Below are positions 35,218-47,220 of a stretch of 62,000 nt of DNA, piece after piece. The notes beneath the pieces are model-generated. The model had not been told where the DNA came from and searched no databases. It saw only the letters and a list, made by a program, of their open reading frames with translations. The stretch is taken from the NCBI GenBank assembly GCA_002633005.1, contig NMRA01000544.1:44479-106478 (forward strand), in the 5' to 3' direction. How positions within the stretch are numbered: the first letter of the stretch is position 1; each line of letters opens with the position of its first letter. The DNA comes from Phoronis australis. Taxonomy: Eukaryota > Phoronida > Phoronidae. The position numbers and the translations under genes were made by a program.

Positions 35218-38200
35218 ATGGCATTCTTCCTAACCCTAAGCGTTCCGTCCTTACTGGCACTTATCTCTTTGGTTCTACTTGTCGTTTTGTATGTGCAACA
35301 AAGTCGAAAGATGCCATCGGGTGTTCCACGAGTGCCCTATTTGCCTATCATAGGCTCAATTCCGTGGGCCGGATCTTTACAGCAATTCTCTGAGCATGTG
35401 GGAAAGTCATTTTACGATCTATCAGCCAAGTACGGACGGGTGTTTTATTTCCGACTAATTGGGTAAGTAGGTGGTGGACCTTCCAGTGGGAGACTTGGTA
35501 TTCACTTACCTCGTGAGCCAACACTGGCGCATTGTCTTACTTAGTTCTGGTCAGATCATTTCCACGTGTAACTAGAAGTTTTACTTTCTGACGAAAAAAG
35601 AAGGATATTCTATTGCAATATCGGGCATCCAAAGCAATGCAAAGCGACCATTTCTGTAGTAGATAACTTCCTGCGGCTTCCCTTCCTCATATTTTTCTGT
35701 GCAGAACTATGTTTGAGCGGACTCACGAGATGTCATCGACTTCCAAAACACGTTTTTCGGCAGTTCTAGGTGAGCCGACTTGTGGACGAGACGGTCTCGC
35801 TCCATGTTGACTGATTCACACTAGCTTACTTTGCGAAACTTTCATCCACAGAACTCACCTACATGTGGCACTGTACAGCCGCGGTGAATTTGCACTTAAG
35901 CTGCAGTCGCGGCGAATCTGGCCAGGTTTAGCGGTAGTGTTTAGGTAGGCATTTCTAGTAATTTCAATAAATCCGATTTGCATATATTTATGAACGTACT
36001 GGGAATGAGAACTCCTCTACTTAATTCTAGATACACTTTTCTTTACTACTGTACATGCGCGCACCCAGTCTTCAACATGGGGGGCTCGAATTCCTGCCGA
36101 TGTGGACTTGTTTAGTGGACTTTTGTCTCAATTTTTGTTTCTCAGAGGCGGACCTTTTTGCCCACTTCGCCAAATGGTGGGCTCCTTCGAGCCCCCGAGC
36201 CCCCCCCTTGGGTGCGCGCATTCTGTAGTATTGTGTCATTGCTGCGTAGCGACTGAAGAATCTGCTGCGTGTAGCCCTCACGCAACCCATAATCGAAATA
36301 ATAAGTAGAACTTCAGCGCTTTTGGACCACATTTTGGCAATCTGTAGGAAGTTAACTTTCAGAATCTAATGTTGGCTTATGTCTAGCATTGGCAGGAAAT
36401 TGGTGTTTTTTGTTTCTTTTTGTTTTTTTTAACTGAAACTGTCAATTTTGCTTTTTCGTCACTCTTTTCTAATCCTGACTTCCTGAATGAGTAAAAAGGC
36501 CAAAGCAATGAGTCACAATAACGTTTCTGTGGTCACGTGTAGCGCTTTTGATGTGAAATGGCTCACAGCTCACACATTATTCGACAGTGTGGAATGGAGG
36601 AGACAAATCCATTTTTCCCCCAGGCAAAACCCATTGAAAATGATAGTGCCTCCATGGTTACCGTAGTGTTTGCTGCCTGAAAGCATTTCGGGTGACTCAA
36701 AATTCAATAGATGGCACTAGCGAGACACCAACCTGCTCTTAGAAATTCATGCATTTATTTACTCTCGGAGGACCGTTCGCCCACAGGCGCCCCCATACTG
36801 TCTCAATTTAGTCATATATTAAAATAGAAGGACCTTCATTCCTTTAGCACTACATAGAAAATATCGACTCGCCCATTCCTATGTATGTCCACCTAAAGTC
36901 AAACGTTTCTTGGTGTGCCGTTGTTGCATACTGGCGCCACCTTGTAAATTTCGAACTTGTCATTGCAAGCAATAACATAAATTTGTGCATCATTTTCTAA
37001 CGTGCGTGTAGACCGAAATCAGCAATTTTGGCGAAAATTGAATCAGCGGTGATTGTTTCCTTGCGCAGATGGCCTCTGGCCCACATGCATTAATTTACGA
37101 CAAAAAATACGTTTTGGTGTCACCATGTTCTGTCATAGGTTTGATGGCTACAAGCCATTTTCTAGTTTCTCGTGATAACCTTAGGTTTTTAATGGTACCC
37201 ATGTACCTTAATAAAACAATTTTCTTTCATGAAAATCTCGGATGCGACATCTGAACTCTGGGTCTAATCTTTTTACTTTAACTCGAAATTATTTCTTGCA
37301 TTTCCTTTTCTACTTTTACGCGAAATCAGGATACGTATTTTTTATGTCTATTTAATGGTTTATGCATAGAAGTTTCTATATTCAAGAAACAAATAAGAGT
37401 AAATAGCAGACAGTTCGAATAAAAACTCGAAATTTTGAATTCATACTCGAACTTTTAGCCTTAATGCTGGGATCGTTAAGTGTAAAATAGGATTTGACAG
37501 TTGTTCACATATAAGTCATTATGTATCCAAACATGGAATAATAGACACTTATCTTGAGTTCGCATAAAGCAGAATAGAAAATCCCAAAAATGATTTCGAT
37601 TTGGAGTCCAAAGATAAGACACCGGGCCTGGGCAAATGTAGCCATTTTGTAAATGACCTATCGCCAGGATGATGACTGTTGGCTTAATTGACCAATCAGA
37701 AAGCAGTATTCTTGACACACCTTCATTTCCAACCCGCCATTTTACCCGACAAACAACACGTAGTCAAGTAAAACTTACTTTACTCTTTAGTTCAAGAAAT
37801 TATACGTTAAGAATGGTGAAACGGTGTTAATATGGTGTGTAATTCCGACAGCCGTGATGCTGCTCCAGAATAGTATTCCGTCATTTTAGGCATCTCCTAA
37901 GCCGAAAAGTGATGTCGAAAGGTGTAACTCTAAATCAAACTGTGTGAACGGCCACTGCACGAGCAGCTGAACTTAGCAATGTTGCTTGATTACGCGAAGG
38001 CTATAATAAACACAAATATAATAGTTTCAAGATACGCACTTTTCAGATCTTGACACCGGAGTTTCATACACGTCTGGCCGCCTTTGTCTCGGCACTACCT
38101 GCTGGTTCTCAGCACTAGTCTAGCGGAAGTCTCCGGAAATTGTTGTTTTCTAGGTCATTCTTATTTTATTTAGTTTTCATTTATTTCGACCTAATGGACA

Positions 38201-41200
38201 TCATTTTGTTTCGTATCAGAGGTACATTTTTGTTATTCATATACCCGTAGGCTGGCGTTCAACAATTCAGCACAGGGAGGGCACTGGACTACTGAACTCA
38301 AGGCCTTGCAGGAGCTGTTGTCACGAAAAAATATATTGTTGAATTACTTGCTAATGTGAACCTCTAGTATACACTATACCTGTAAAGTTATAGAGAGCTC
38401 ATTTTGAAGTTGTTTAATCATGATATTTAGATTTATGAAGCTTTAAAAAAGAATTTGAGTTATTTTTGTAAATATACCAGACTTGTAATCTCTTGTAACC
38501 ACACCACAGCTTGATGATCATGTTACGTTCAAAATTAAATGAAAGCTACCTTTATGCAATGAAACTACAAAAATTCGAAGTTCATTTGAAGATAGGCCTA
38601 ACCTAAATGTCTTAACGATGCAAATGGCCTATTCCAGGCATTAATTTGACTTAAATGCTACCCTAGACCTACCGGAGATAACTGTTTTCCTAGGACGAGA
38701 TGAGCTATGAACCGGAGTTTTTTTAATCGAAATATTTTGTTACAAGATTAGAAAAGCATAATCAGTGTTATCGACTCGACTTACTCAGAGACTACATAGT
38801 ATGTGTTTTCTATAATGTATGACCTACTTTACTCTGGAGTCCCACCAGCTGTGACCTACTTTTCATTTGGTGAAATTTAGCAGACGACAGAATAAAAACA
38901 TCGGTGAATCTTCACTGATTTTGTTCGAAAGATCCTGAAATCCGTGGAATGTACAGATAATTCGACTTTATGGTACATACCCAGCTTTACATGAACATAG
39001 CGCATCAGTGCCCTTGTCATTTGTCAGGTGAAAGGCCCTTCGGATTTTTGCTGGCTCCTTGAACACGTACTTTTTATCGTCACCTTTACAAATTCCCATA
39101 TCATGAACGTACGATTCTCTGCTGAAAAGCATCGCCTGTAGTCTTTGTCGAATCGTTTTCAAATAGTACAAAAAACACTCATCGATTGCCCCAGAAACGT
39201 CGTTTAGCGACAGTATACTTGCCTCTGACGTCTTGTTCGTTTGTCGGGTATCACGTGACTTTTCGCATGGGACAGAGCTTGCGATAGGTCAAGTGCGTAG
39301 TTCAAAACAATGTGTGTGAACCACAGTCAAACAGGTTTAGATGTTATTTTACATTCGAACTTCTAAAAATCGAATATCCTGTCCATTTGTGTCAGTTTAC
39401 GATATTTCAAATTCTGTCATCCGCAGAATTGACATGTTAGTGGTCAATGGGTATGAAGCCGTGAAGGACGTGTTGGGTACAAGGGGCGCTGACTTTGCGG
39501 GCCGAGCAGGGGCGCTGCAACTAGTTAAAAGATCACAAGAGCACCCGTTCGGTAACTATCACTATCGTAATCGCTACCATCAACATTGACGTCATTGTTA
39601 CTATTAAAATAGATTAATTCGGGTGTGGAATTAAGAATAATTGTGTAGTTGGTCCACATAAAGTTTCTCTACTTTTTAATCCTTGTTCTGTCCAACGCCA
39701 CATTTGCTGGAGGGATACTTTCGACTGTACATTTTTTATTCTCTTGGCAAATGCCAATGACGAAGTTGTTTTTTTTTTTAGAGTTTGGTGGCAAATGGTT
39801 ATCAAGCTCCACGTACGTTTTTACATATAAAAGTGCCATCTTTGAAACGTTGTAAACTGAATAGTCTAATTCACTGATTACTGGATTTTATTTCTTTAGA
39901 ATATTTATCTTTGGTTTATTTAGGTTTGTAGTTGGAAAATAAACAGGGATTAGTAGCCATTGCTTGGAGCTTTGAAGGAAACACCTTGACCCTTGACCCT
40001 TTACATCCGTTATTACGTTAAGTCAGCATTACTCAGCTTCGTTAACGCACAGAATACACAATCATGCACTGCAATCAGTTAAAATGTTCTTTTTGTCCTA
40101 TTAAGGAGTGCTCGATGGCGATTACACTGACCAATGGAAGGAACAGCGGAAGTTCTTGTTACACAACCTCAGAATGTTTGGCTTCGGAAAGCGACGGTTT
40201 GAAGACCACATCTTGGAGGAAATTCAATGTTTTTTGCAGAAAATTGAAAACACTAACTGCCAACCCTTTGAATTTAGACCCTATGCCTCCAACTGTATGT
40301 CTAACGTTATCATTTCGATGATATTTGGTGAGAGATACGACTACGGGGATGAAAACTTCATGTAAGTCATTGCTACTGTACACGGCTCTCCATGGGAGTT
40401 AACTGTATTCTTTCCGTTTCGTTTTCGTAAAAGAAATTCCTGAAACGAAATGGAACGTGAACTAATTTAATCGAAACTATGTCCAAAGAATAATCTTAGA
40501 AAATGTTACCAATTTTCAAAATTAAGGAGGTGCAATGTGGATTTTGATTAAACTGTCATAGTCTGGTTAAGGAGACTCAGTCTACGTCCCAAATTGAAAC
40601 GTAAAGATTTAAACTATACGCAAGCAACATGATGTATAATTACGAAACGTGTTAAGTTCTGCTGCGCCTCCTTTTTCCTTCTACTTCTTTTAATCCCTTT
40701 TCTTCTTCTTCTAATTTTTCTTCTTCACCTCCTTCGTATTCTTGTTGAGCGTAGCGTAAATACAGACGAAAGCCTTCACTTGTCCTTTACATGTCTTCTT
40801 CTCCAAGCATAAAATTTGAACGTCTTACTGCTGTATGGTTGCAGATTTCTATCCGAAACATTTAGAAAGTACGTCATGCTCAGAGCAGAGCCGCCACTTG
40901 CAGAGCTCCACCCAGATTTGACGTGGTGGCCAACCGCTGTACATTATCGTCGAAAAGTTGTCAAATTAACGGATCAACTACTAGGCTTCTTTCAGAAGAA
41001 AATCGACGAGCACTTGCAAACGTTCGACAAAGACAACCTTCGAGACATCATTGATGGCTATATTCTGGAAAACAAACAGGATCCCAATACAAAGTTCTCT
41101 ATTCAGCAACTAAAACATTCTATTTTTGAACTTTTCATTGGCGGTCTAGAAACCTCAACGACATTCATGCAGTGGGCGATGATTTACATGGCCAACCATC

Positions 41201-43481
41201 AAGACGTTCAAGACAAGGTGAAAGATGAAATACACTCCGTGTTTGGAAACCAAATACCGTCCTTAATCGATAGACAAAAAATGCCATATACAGAAGCCGT
41301 TCTGATAGAGCTAAAAAGGGTAGCGTCTGTTCTTACTTTAACGCCTTTTCACAAAGCTCTAAAAGACACTGAGGTTTGTGGAGTCCCGGTGGCAAAAGAC
41401 ACAATGGTGAGTATAACGACCATAGTTGTGAAGCTGATGGATTGTATTCTTTCATACATTTATTTGCAAGAGCTATTAACACGAGCACAAAAAACAACCT
41501 CAGAGTTGCACACGCCAGCGCGGGCAAACACATACTGTCCACATCTATTCCTACTGACACAGAAAACTAAATTCCAAATTATACCTTCTTTCTTCTACAA
41601 AATCTGAATGTTAACGATTGTATTGTCAGCTTTGTAAACTATGATATGGAACTGGGCACAAACAAAGTTGTAATACAAACTGTCAACACTACAGTCCCTG
41701 GCAACAACAATCACTACAAGCACACGTATGACCACCATAACATCGTGACAGGTCAGAGCCGTGAGGAGTGGGGCGAGTTACGTACCCCTAATAACTGTTA
41801 GTCAGAGGCGATATTGACGGGTATATGGAGACTTGGGAAATTTGAGTCGAGCGGAGAATGTTTAAAATGGTGAACGGCAAAGGCTCAAAAGTGGTGGAAA
41901 ATATGGGAGACGACTGCGGGAAAGAATTACATGGGACTATCATTGGCATCACTTCAAAGGAGTTAGCGCCGTCGGAAATACATGAAAGTAAGCTCGTATG
42001 ATTTCAAATGTAGTTTTTTTTAGGATTTTCTTTTGGAGACAGAATTTTCGGTATTTTTCATGCTTTCTCGAGATAGACACTACCAGTGACATATTCCGAT
42101 TTTTGGAAAGTACGCACAGGAGCACATTTTAAGTACTAGAAAATCCCCAAAAGTTATCTTTTGGCTGCGAGCCTGGTAACGTTCTTTGCAAGTCCAGAGT
42201 TGAATTTCAAACTGAATAAAAACAATTTGAGACCAATACCAGAATGACAAATGATTAAAACCAAACTTAAGTTTTTGACAGACAGTGTACTGTTAGCAGC
42301 TTGCTTTTTGAGAGATGATTTTTTTCTTTTCCTTGAACTGTTCTGATATCGCTGATGATCTTTCAGATGTTGTGAAATATTTCAGATTGCTGTGAACCTT
42401 TACTCTGTTCTCCACGATCCCAGCATATTCCCTGACCCTGATGAGTTCCACCCTGAGAGATTCCTCACTAAAGACATGCAATTCATCCGTGACGAGCGCG
42501 TGATTCCGTTTGGACTGGGTAGGTTAAAATCTCCCCTAATAGTGTGTGAAAACGTGGGAAAGTGTGACCCACGTCATGGTGGGTTGGCAATGAAATCTGC
42601 GTTCTGAGCCCTAACCTTTAACGCTTTGTGAAGTTGTCTACTAGTGTCTTACAAGACGAGCCCCATGAAATGGTGATTGAGTTGGCTGCCTAATTGCTGA
42701 TAACGTTTCCATTACCTTACGACGCCAATAAACTCGTATTGTGTCTCGAAGACATTAACTTCTCATTTAGACCTCTTATTGATATAAAAGTGTTCAGTGT
42801 TCTCCTCATGTTCCTAACTTAAATGGGAAGTGATTTTCGGTCTTGTAAAAGAATTGGCAGCGCCTTACTTCACAACATCGTATCCAGCAAATAAAATGAC
42901 ACGTTGTGACAGGTCAGGTAGTGGTAGAGCATAACCCCAAGCATAAACGAGCTTTCAGTTCTGTCCAGCCTAGAGATTAGTAATACTCTTAGGTTGACTA
43001 AGGAACAATTAGAGATAAATTCCGTAACTGTGAGTGGTCTATATCAAAACATGCGGTGGTCGATATTTGAGCTTATAACAGCCTCAGTAGAGGACCCTGT
43101 ATTCACAACAGACACGCCCAGTAGATAGTGTGGTTATATATAGGGTCAAAAATACTATGTAAGCAAACGATTTTCCTCTTGAATAATAGTTCACGGTTTT
43201 GTGTCTATTTTCAATCATTCTGTACATGTAGAAACAGTCACAATGGTCCCGCTTTTTAACTTGGCGGTCTACGTTGTAGTTGTCGTACTGTTCTTTTAGG
43301 TCCCCGCGTGTGTCTTGGACAACAGTTGGCAAAACAGGAGCTGTTTCTTTTCTTTACCAGCATTCTTCACCGCTTTCGGATTACACCGCCGTCTGGCGTC
43401 GACAAAATTTGCGTGACTGGCTTCACTCGCATCTCCTACCACCCCAAGCCGCACATGATTTGCGCAAGGCCGTATTGTTGA
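35218..43481 (+). CDS. Gene C: CYP2-like cytochrome P450, six exons, 500 aa
   Basis: Exons: 35,218-35,462; 39,427-39,551; 40,106-40,361; 40,845-41,406; 42,386-42,518; 43,300-43,481. The exons have the same lengths and phases as gene B and total 1,503 nt. All key P450 elements are present: N-terminal anchor, PSGVPRVP hinge, WKEQR, I-helix GGLETS, ELKR and PERF. The heme loop FGLGPRVCLG has its Cys at residue 445. It is a close paralogue of gene B. Differences include Pro376 (Ala in B), Ser472 (Pro in B), D for G in RRFEDH, and several changes at 224-248 and 327-345, which lie near substrate-contact regions in CYP2 enzymes. Intron 1 is 3,964 bp versus 393 bp in B, owing to two insertions. AATAAA is at 43,651-43,656. 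Confidence 0.92.
35607..37555. other. First insertion in intron 1 of gene C
   Basis: Intron 1 of gene B runs on from the CTTTACTTTC region to TTCGCACAAAAGCAGAATAG; in gene C the matching TTCGCATAAAGCAGAATAG only appears at 37,558. The added DNA includes a segment (about 36,060-36,240) with CCCTTGGGTGCGCGCATT, related to the inside of the short-TIR element at 29,390, so a partial copy of that element may be present. No coding region recognised. Confidence 0.5.
37670..39295. other. Second insertion in intron 1 of gene C
   Basis: After the short shared segment 37,558-37,669, homology to gene B's intron resumes at about 39,297 (GTAGTTCAAAACAATGTGTG). The DNA between is non-coding as far as I can see; a short minus ORF at 38,968-39,171 has no recognised motif. 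Confidence 0.5.
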
Positions 43482-43650
43482 ATTATAGTGATGGTATAGC
43501 AAAATGACAGACCGGTTGCCTGAAGTTTTTGTGGAATTAAACTGGTGTCAGGATATTCACGTGATTTTAGAGAAGAGTTTACCACTTCATTAAGGTGAAG
43601 ACAAACTTTGTGCACATCCACACGATACACGTTGTCAATCCATACAATCC

Positions 43651-43656
43651 AATAAA
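43651..43656 (+). terminator. Polyadenylation signal of gene C
   Basis: AATAAA 170 bp after the stop, mirroring gene B. Confidence 0.6.
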
Positions 43657-43789
43657 ACCATGCAAATTGAATTACGTAGTGATGAGCATGCGTGTAAACT
43701 GTGGCGCTGCTAGAATTTTCCGGCAAGTACGCATCAACCTAAGTACCAAAAATACATGCAACTTCTCTTGTCTGCGTGAAGAAATCATC

Positions 43790-44822
43790 GCAACAGGGCT
43801 TAGCATCCTGTTAATGCTGAGTAGCATCCTGCTTGCTGAGTAAAGAAATTTCTCAACTGACATGGATTTTCATTAGTATTCCACCTTTTAAATGAAACAT
43901 TTTGGAACTGATCTTGGAGGTTATCTTTGTTACCTCAAGCGACCTCTCTGGGGAACCAAAAAAGGATCCAGATATTTCTGTCTCACTTCCATGCCCCTGG
44001 CTCGTCCCCAAGCCTCGGGGTGTTTAGCCATTTGAGTCTTGGTTAGGGGAAATCACATGTGTCAGAATTCTGACAAATTTTTACGAAAGTCGCCAGAGTA
44101 TCCCGAGTAACATAAAGTCATATCAACTTTGAATTTTTCGGCAATATACATGTAATACATGACAATTAATCGTGTATTGCAACAATTGAGGTCTAAGTTA
44201 TTATAAAAATGCTGTATTTTGGTTCGAAAACAAATAAATTTTTATGGTACTAACAATAAAGCAAAATCGAAAATAAGATCGCGAACTACCTTTCTTTCAA
44301 ACAATAACCAAAATTGCCTTCTGCCTCAAGAATGGCTGCAACAACGCCTGTGAAAATAATTGAAAATCTGCTTTTGTTTTCATGACGTCAGGGCAGCGTT
44401 CAATCATTGCCTCAAGTGGCTAAACCGATCAGCGCCATTTTGAGGCTTCGGGAAGAGGTTGGTCCATGCCTGAGAAATGTTCTTGCCTGCTGTATGGCGT
44501 GATTTGATGTTTTTCAACAGCTACGCTCAAACAAATCCAGCTTGGTTAGAAAGAAAAGGAAAATCTTGACCAAATTGATCAATAACGGGTGTGAACTTCC
44601 GTCGGTGGTTTTAGTACTGGGGCATATCAGGATTATCCAGGAATGACGTCACTATTTATCGGCAATGTAGGCTCATTCTTTTGCTGTTCAAAAGACAAAC
44701 TGTTCAGCGTTCTTAATGGTCAATGCATGTGACTTCAGAGCAGATCTCTCCTATTGTAGCCGCTTAATGACAGAAATAACTACTTTGCCGACTTGTCAGG
44801 TGAACACCAAAAATTAATTCAT
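43790..44822. other. Non-coding 3' flank of gene C
   Basis: Homology with gene B's 3' flank ends near here. No gene, RNA or element recognised. Confidence 0.35.
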
Positions 44823-45510
44823 CCCATACGCGTTGAATCAGTCGAGTGCAATACGGCCATTTAATGCTTTCCGCGTATTCACCTCCCGCACTACTTCAGT
44901 AGTTACCTCTGACATGGAAAGTTCAAAAGGCAGGTCAATGTCGGCTCGACGTCGTTAGCTGATTCAATCATTAAAATTTCCAAAAATAGTTTAAAGTAAT
45001 ACAATTGCAGCAGTGTAAATAACACTCAACATGCAATCAAGTCCCAGTTGTAATACCTGGAACAGGACTGTTAATTGTATGATAGTTCTGTCGCAGTTTT
45101 CAATTGCTAAATATTATATCGTCTGCAACTCAGGCGCCCATTCCTCTGTAACTACAATATCAAATATTGTTGTTATTTAACTATTTTCAGGAGATGTTAC
45201 AAGTTCAATGCACAATTACCGTTGTTTTCATCTTAGGTATTTCTTTTCAAGTAATAAATCGTTACATTTAAAACTGTTTCTTTTACTAGAGAAAACTTGC
45301 AACCTAACGCGCAAGTACATACATACAGGATGTGATTCGCAACGTGAACAGTCCGAGTGAAGTATTTAAAAAATCTGCCGAAAAATGAAACTTAGGAATT
45401 CGAAGAGTATGGGATAAATACAAAACGTATCTTGATTGGCGTAGATGAAATATTATCCCACTCGACATTATTCTGCGCGGGATATTACTTCATCTACGCC
45501 ACTCTCGTTT
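44823..45510. repeat. Dispersed repeat X, copy 2
   Basis: Partner of 33,243-33,900. It includes a local inverted repeat at about 45,437-45,505 (GGCGTAGATGAAATATTATCCC against GGGATATTACTTCATCTACGCC, with one base offset) that is not preserved in copy 1. It is interrupted at its right edge by the short-TIR element. Confidence 0.75.
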
Positions 45511-45513
45511 TGC

Positions 45514-46552
45514 ATAGGCGGATTTAGGGTCGCCCCCCCCCCCCTTTGCTACCGCAAAAAACATAAAACAGTAAGAGCGTAGGGAAATGTTGAGTTTATT
45601 AATTAACCCCGGTAATTAAAATTATACGGATGAAAAAAGATTTAAATGTGTGCAGTTTTAGTGTTGGGGCGGGGGGTGAGGGGGGCTCAAATCCAATTTC
45701 AAGTGTCAAATTCGGAACACTGCGCATTTGTAACGGAACTATGGCTAAGTATAGGCTCTCCCGCGATATCCCAGGCGACCGGCAGTGGCGCTGCGCACTA
45801 CGACTTAATGAGCCATATGCATATGTTATATTTATCTCATTGCTACGACTCCATTTCCGTCGTCTGCTCCACTGTGCAATGAAGAAAATTTACTTCATTT
45901 TTTAAAGAAAATGGAATCTGAGTGACGATGAAAAACATAAGCTGCTGGTAAGATGTGCTTAATCGAAGTCTTAGTGAATCACTCAGAAACTCGCAATACT
46001 CTCTTTGTCAAACCTTATCTTAAGACGATTTCCAAAGCAATCCCCTCATAATTGCCAACACGAAAAACGGATTTGGTCTTTTGGGCATTTGAAGACTATT
46101 TTAAACACGACAAATTTGTTAAGAATTGATGGCACAAAATATAAAACGTGTAATAAGCATTACAAAAAGAATTAGGTTTCGCGCGCAAACGCTGTGGACC
46201 ATAAATAAGTAGGTCTCTTATTAGTAATTAAGTGGTGGTGGTGTAGTGGCAACGCACGCGCGCTCTATCCGCCAGATCTTGAGTTCGAGTCTCAGGTTCT
46301 TGTAATTTTTTTGTTCGACACGTTCTCCGTTTTTTTTGCCATTTTTGTCTTGGATAATACTTCAGAAATCAAGGAAAATGCTTGATTTTTACAGGTAAAA
46401 ACACAAAAATTTCTTGGGCGGAACCCCACTCCCGACCTCCCCCCACTTCGGTGCTATGCGCATCTACAATCGTGGTTCAGTTTGCGCAAATGCTTACAGC
46501 CGGACAAAAAGTTGGGCCGCCCCCGTTCTGATATCCTAGATCCGCCACTGTT
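45514..46552. mobile_element. Short-TIR non-autonomous DNA transposon, copy 2 (about 1.04 kb)
   Basis: It starts CATAGGCGGATTTAGG and ends CTAGATCCGCCACTG, an inverted pair like the element at 29,390. TTTTG flanks both ends (CTCG-TTTTG on the left, TTTTG-TGTATTTAT on the right), a 5-bp target duplication. The paralogous repeat X at 33,849-33,875 reads CTCGGTACGTTTTCTGTATA without the element, a near-perfect empty site. A 13-base C run lies near 45,532. Short ORFs inside have no recognised motif. A tRNA-like segment lies at 46,230-46,296. Confidence 0.7.
46230..46296 (+). repeat. tRNA-derived sequence inside the short-TIR element
   Basis: GGTGGTGTAGTGGCAACGC resembles a Pol III A box, and TTGAGTTCGAGTCTCAG forms a T-arm with a B box. 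The D and anticodon arms do not fold convincingly, so it is a tRNA-derived fragment rather than a tRNA gene. Confidence 0.45.
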
Positions 46553-46624
46553 TTGTGTATTTATTTGGCACACAACGATGTGACACGCGTACACATACAT
46601 AAACCCGTAAATGAAATTGGAGTA

Positions 46625-47220
46625 GAGAGGTTTCGCCAAGCGATGTGAACGTGAATTATGACGCATACTTAATTGCACGTGCCGATTTATGTTGCAGTTA
46701 CAAAAATGGGCTTCGCAACAGCTAAATTTTTCGTGATCGTGAAAGTAAACGTGAACTGAATAACTGAGTTCAGGATGTCCAGTTATCGTAGCATATATGT
46801 ATAACTGGACTACCTAGTAATATCCGCTACAGATATACAAGGAAATATAATATGTAGAATGTGAAAAAAATCATTTTTCCTGCGAAAAACTACCAACTCT
46901 TAGAACGCGACATTTATTTGAGATAAATAGATACAAGTAAATTAAGCATGTGAAAAGTTTGACAACACAAAATCATTTCTGTTAAAAATCAATTTTATTT
47001 CGATGATATCCAGCGAACCCCGGCAGAATAAGGATTTGTCTTTCCAAATAAAAATCAATAAGGGTCCACAGGTTTCGGGTCGAATCTCCCTGTATTCGCG
47101 TAAAGTACGCAAATTTTAAATCATTATTGGGATTACGTCTCAGCCAACAATGTCATGTGTGACTCGGAATTATATATGCGTGATAATTCACGTTCACGTT
47201 GCTTTGTGAAACCTCTCTAG
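46625..47220. mobile_element. Inverted-repeat (MITE-like) element of about 600 bp
   Basis: AGAGAGGTTTCGCCAAGCGA and GTGAACGTGAATTATGACGC near 46,625-46,668 match the reverse complement of GCGTGATAATTCACGTTCAC and TTGCTTTGTGAAACCTCTCT near 47,169-47,219, giving arms of roughly 45-55 bp. The interior is non-coding. Further GTGAACGTGA words occur nearby (46,749 and 47,240). Confidence 0.55.

Noticed and set aside
36060-36340. A third complete short-TIR element in intron 1 of gene C
   Set aside because: The internal words match the element at 29,390, but no terminal CAGTGGCGGAT pair or target duplication could be found.
40064-40383. Alternative frame and antisense ORFs over P450 exon 3
   Set aside because: They overlap a clearly homologous coding exon and lack motifs of their own.
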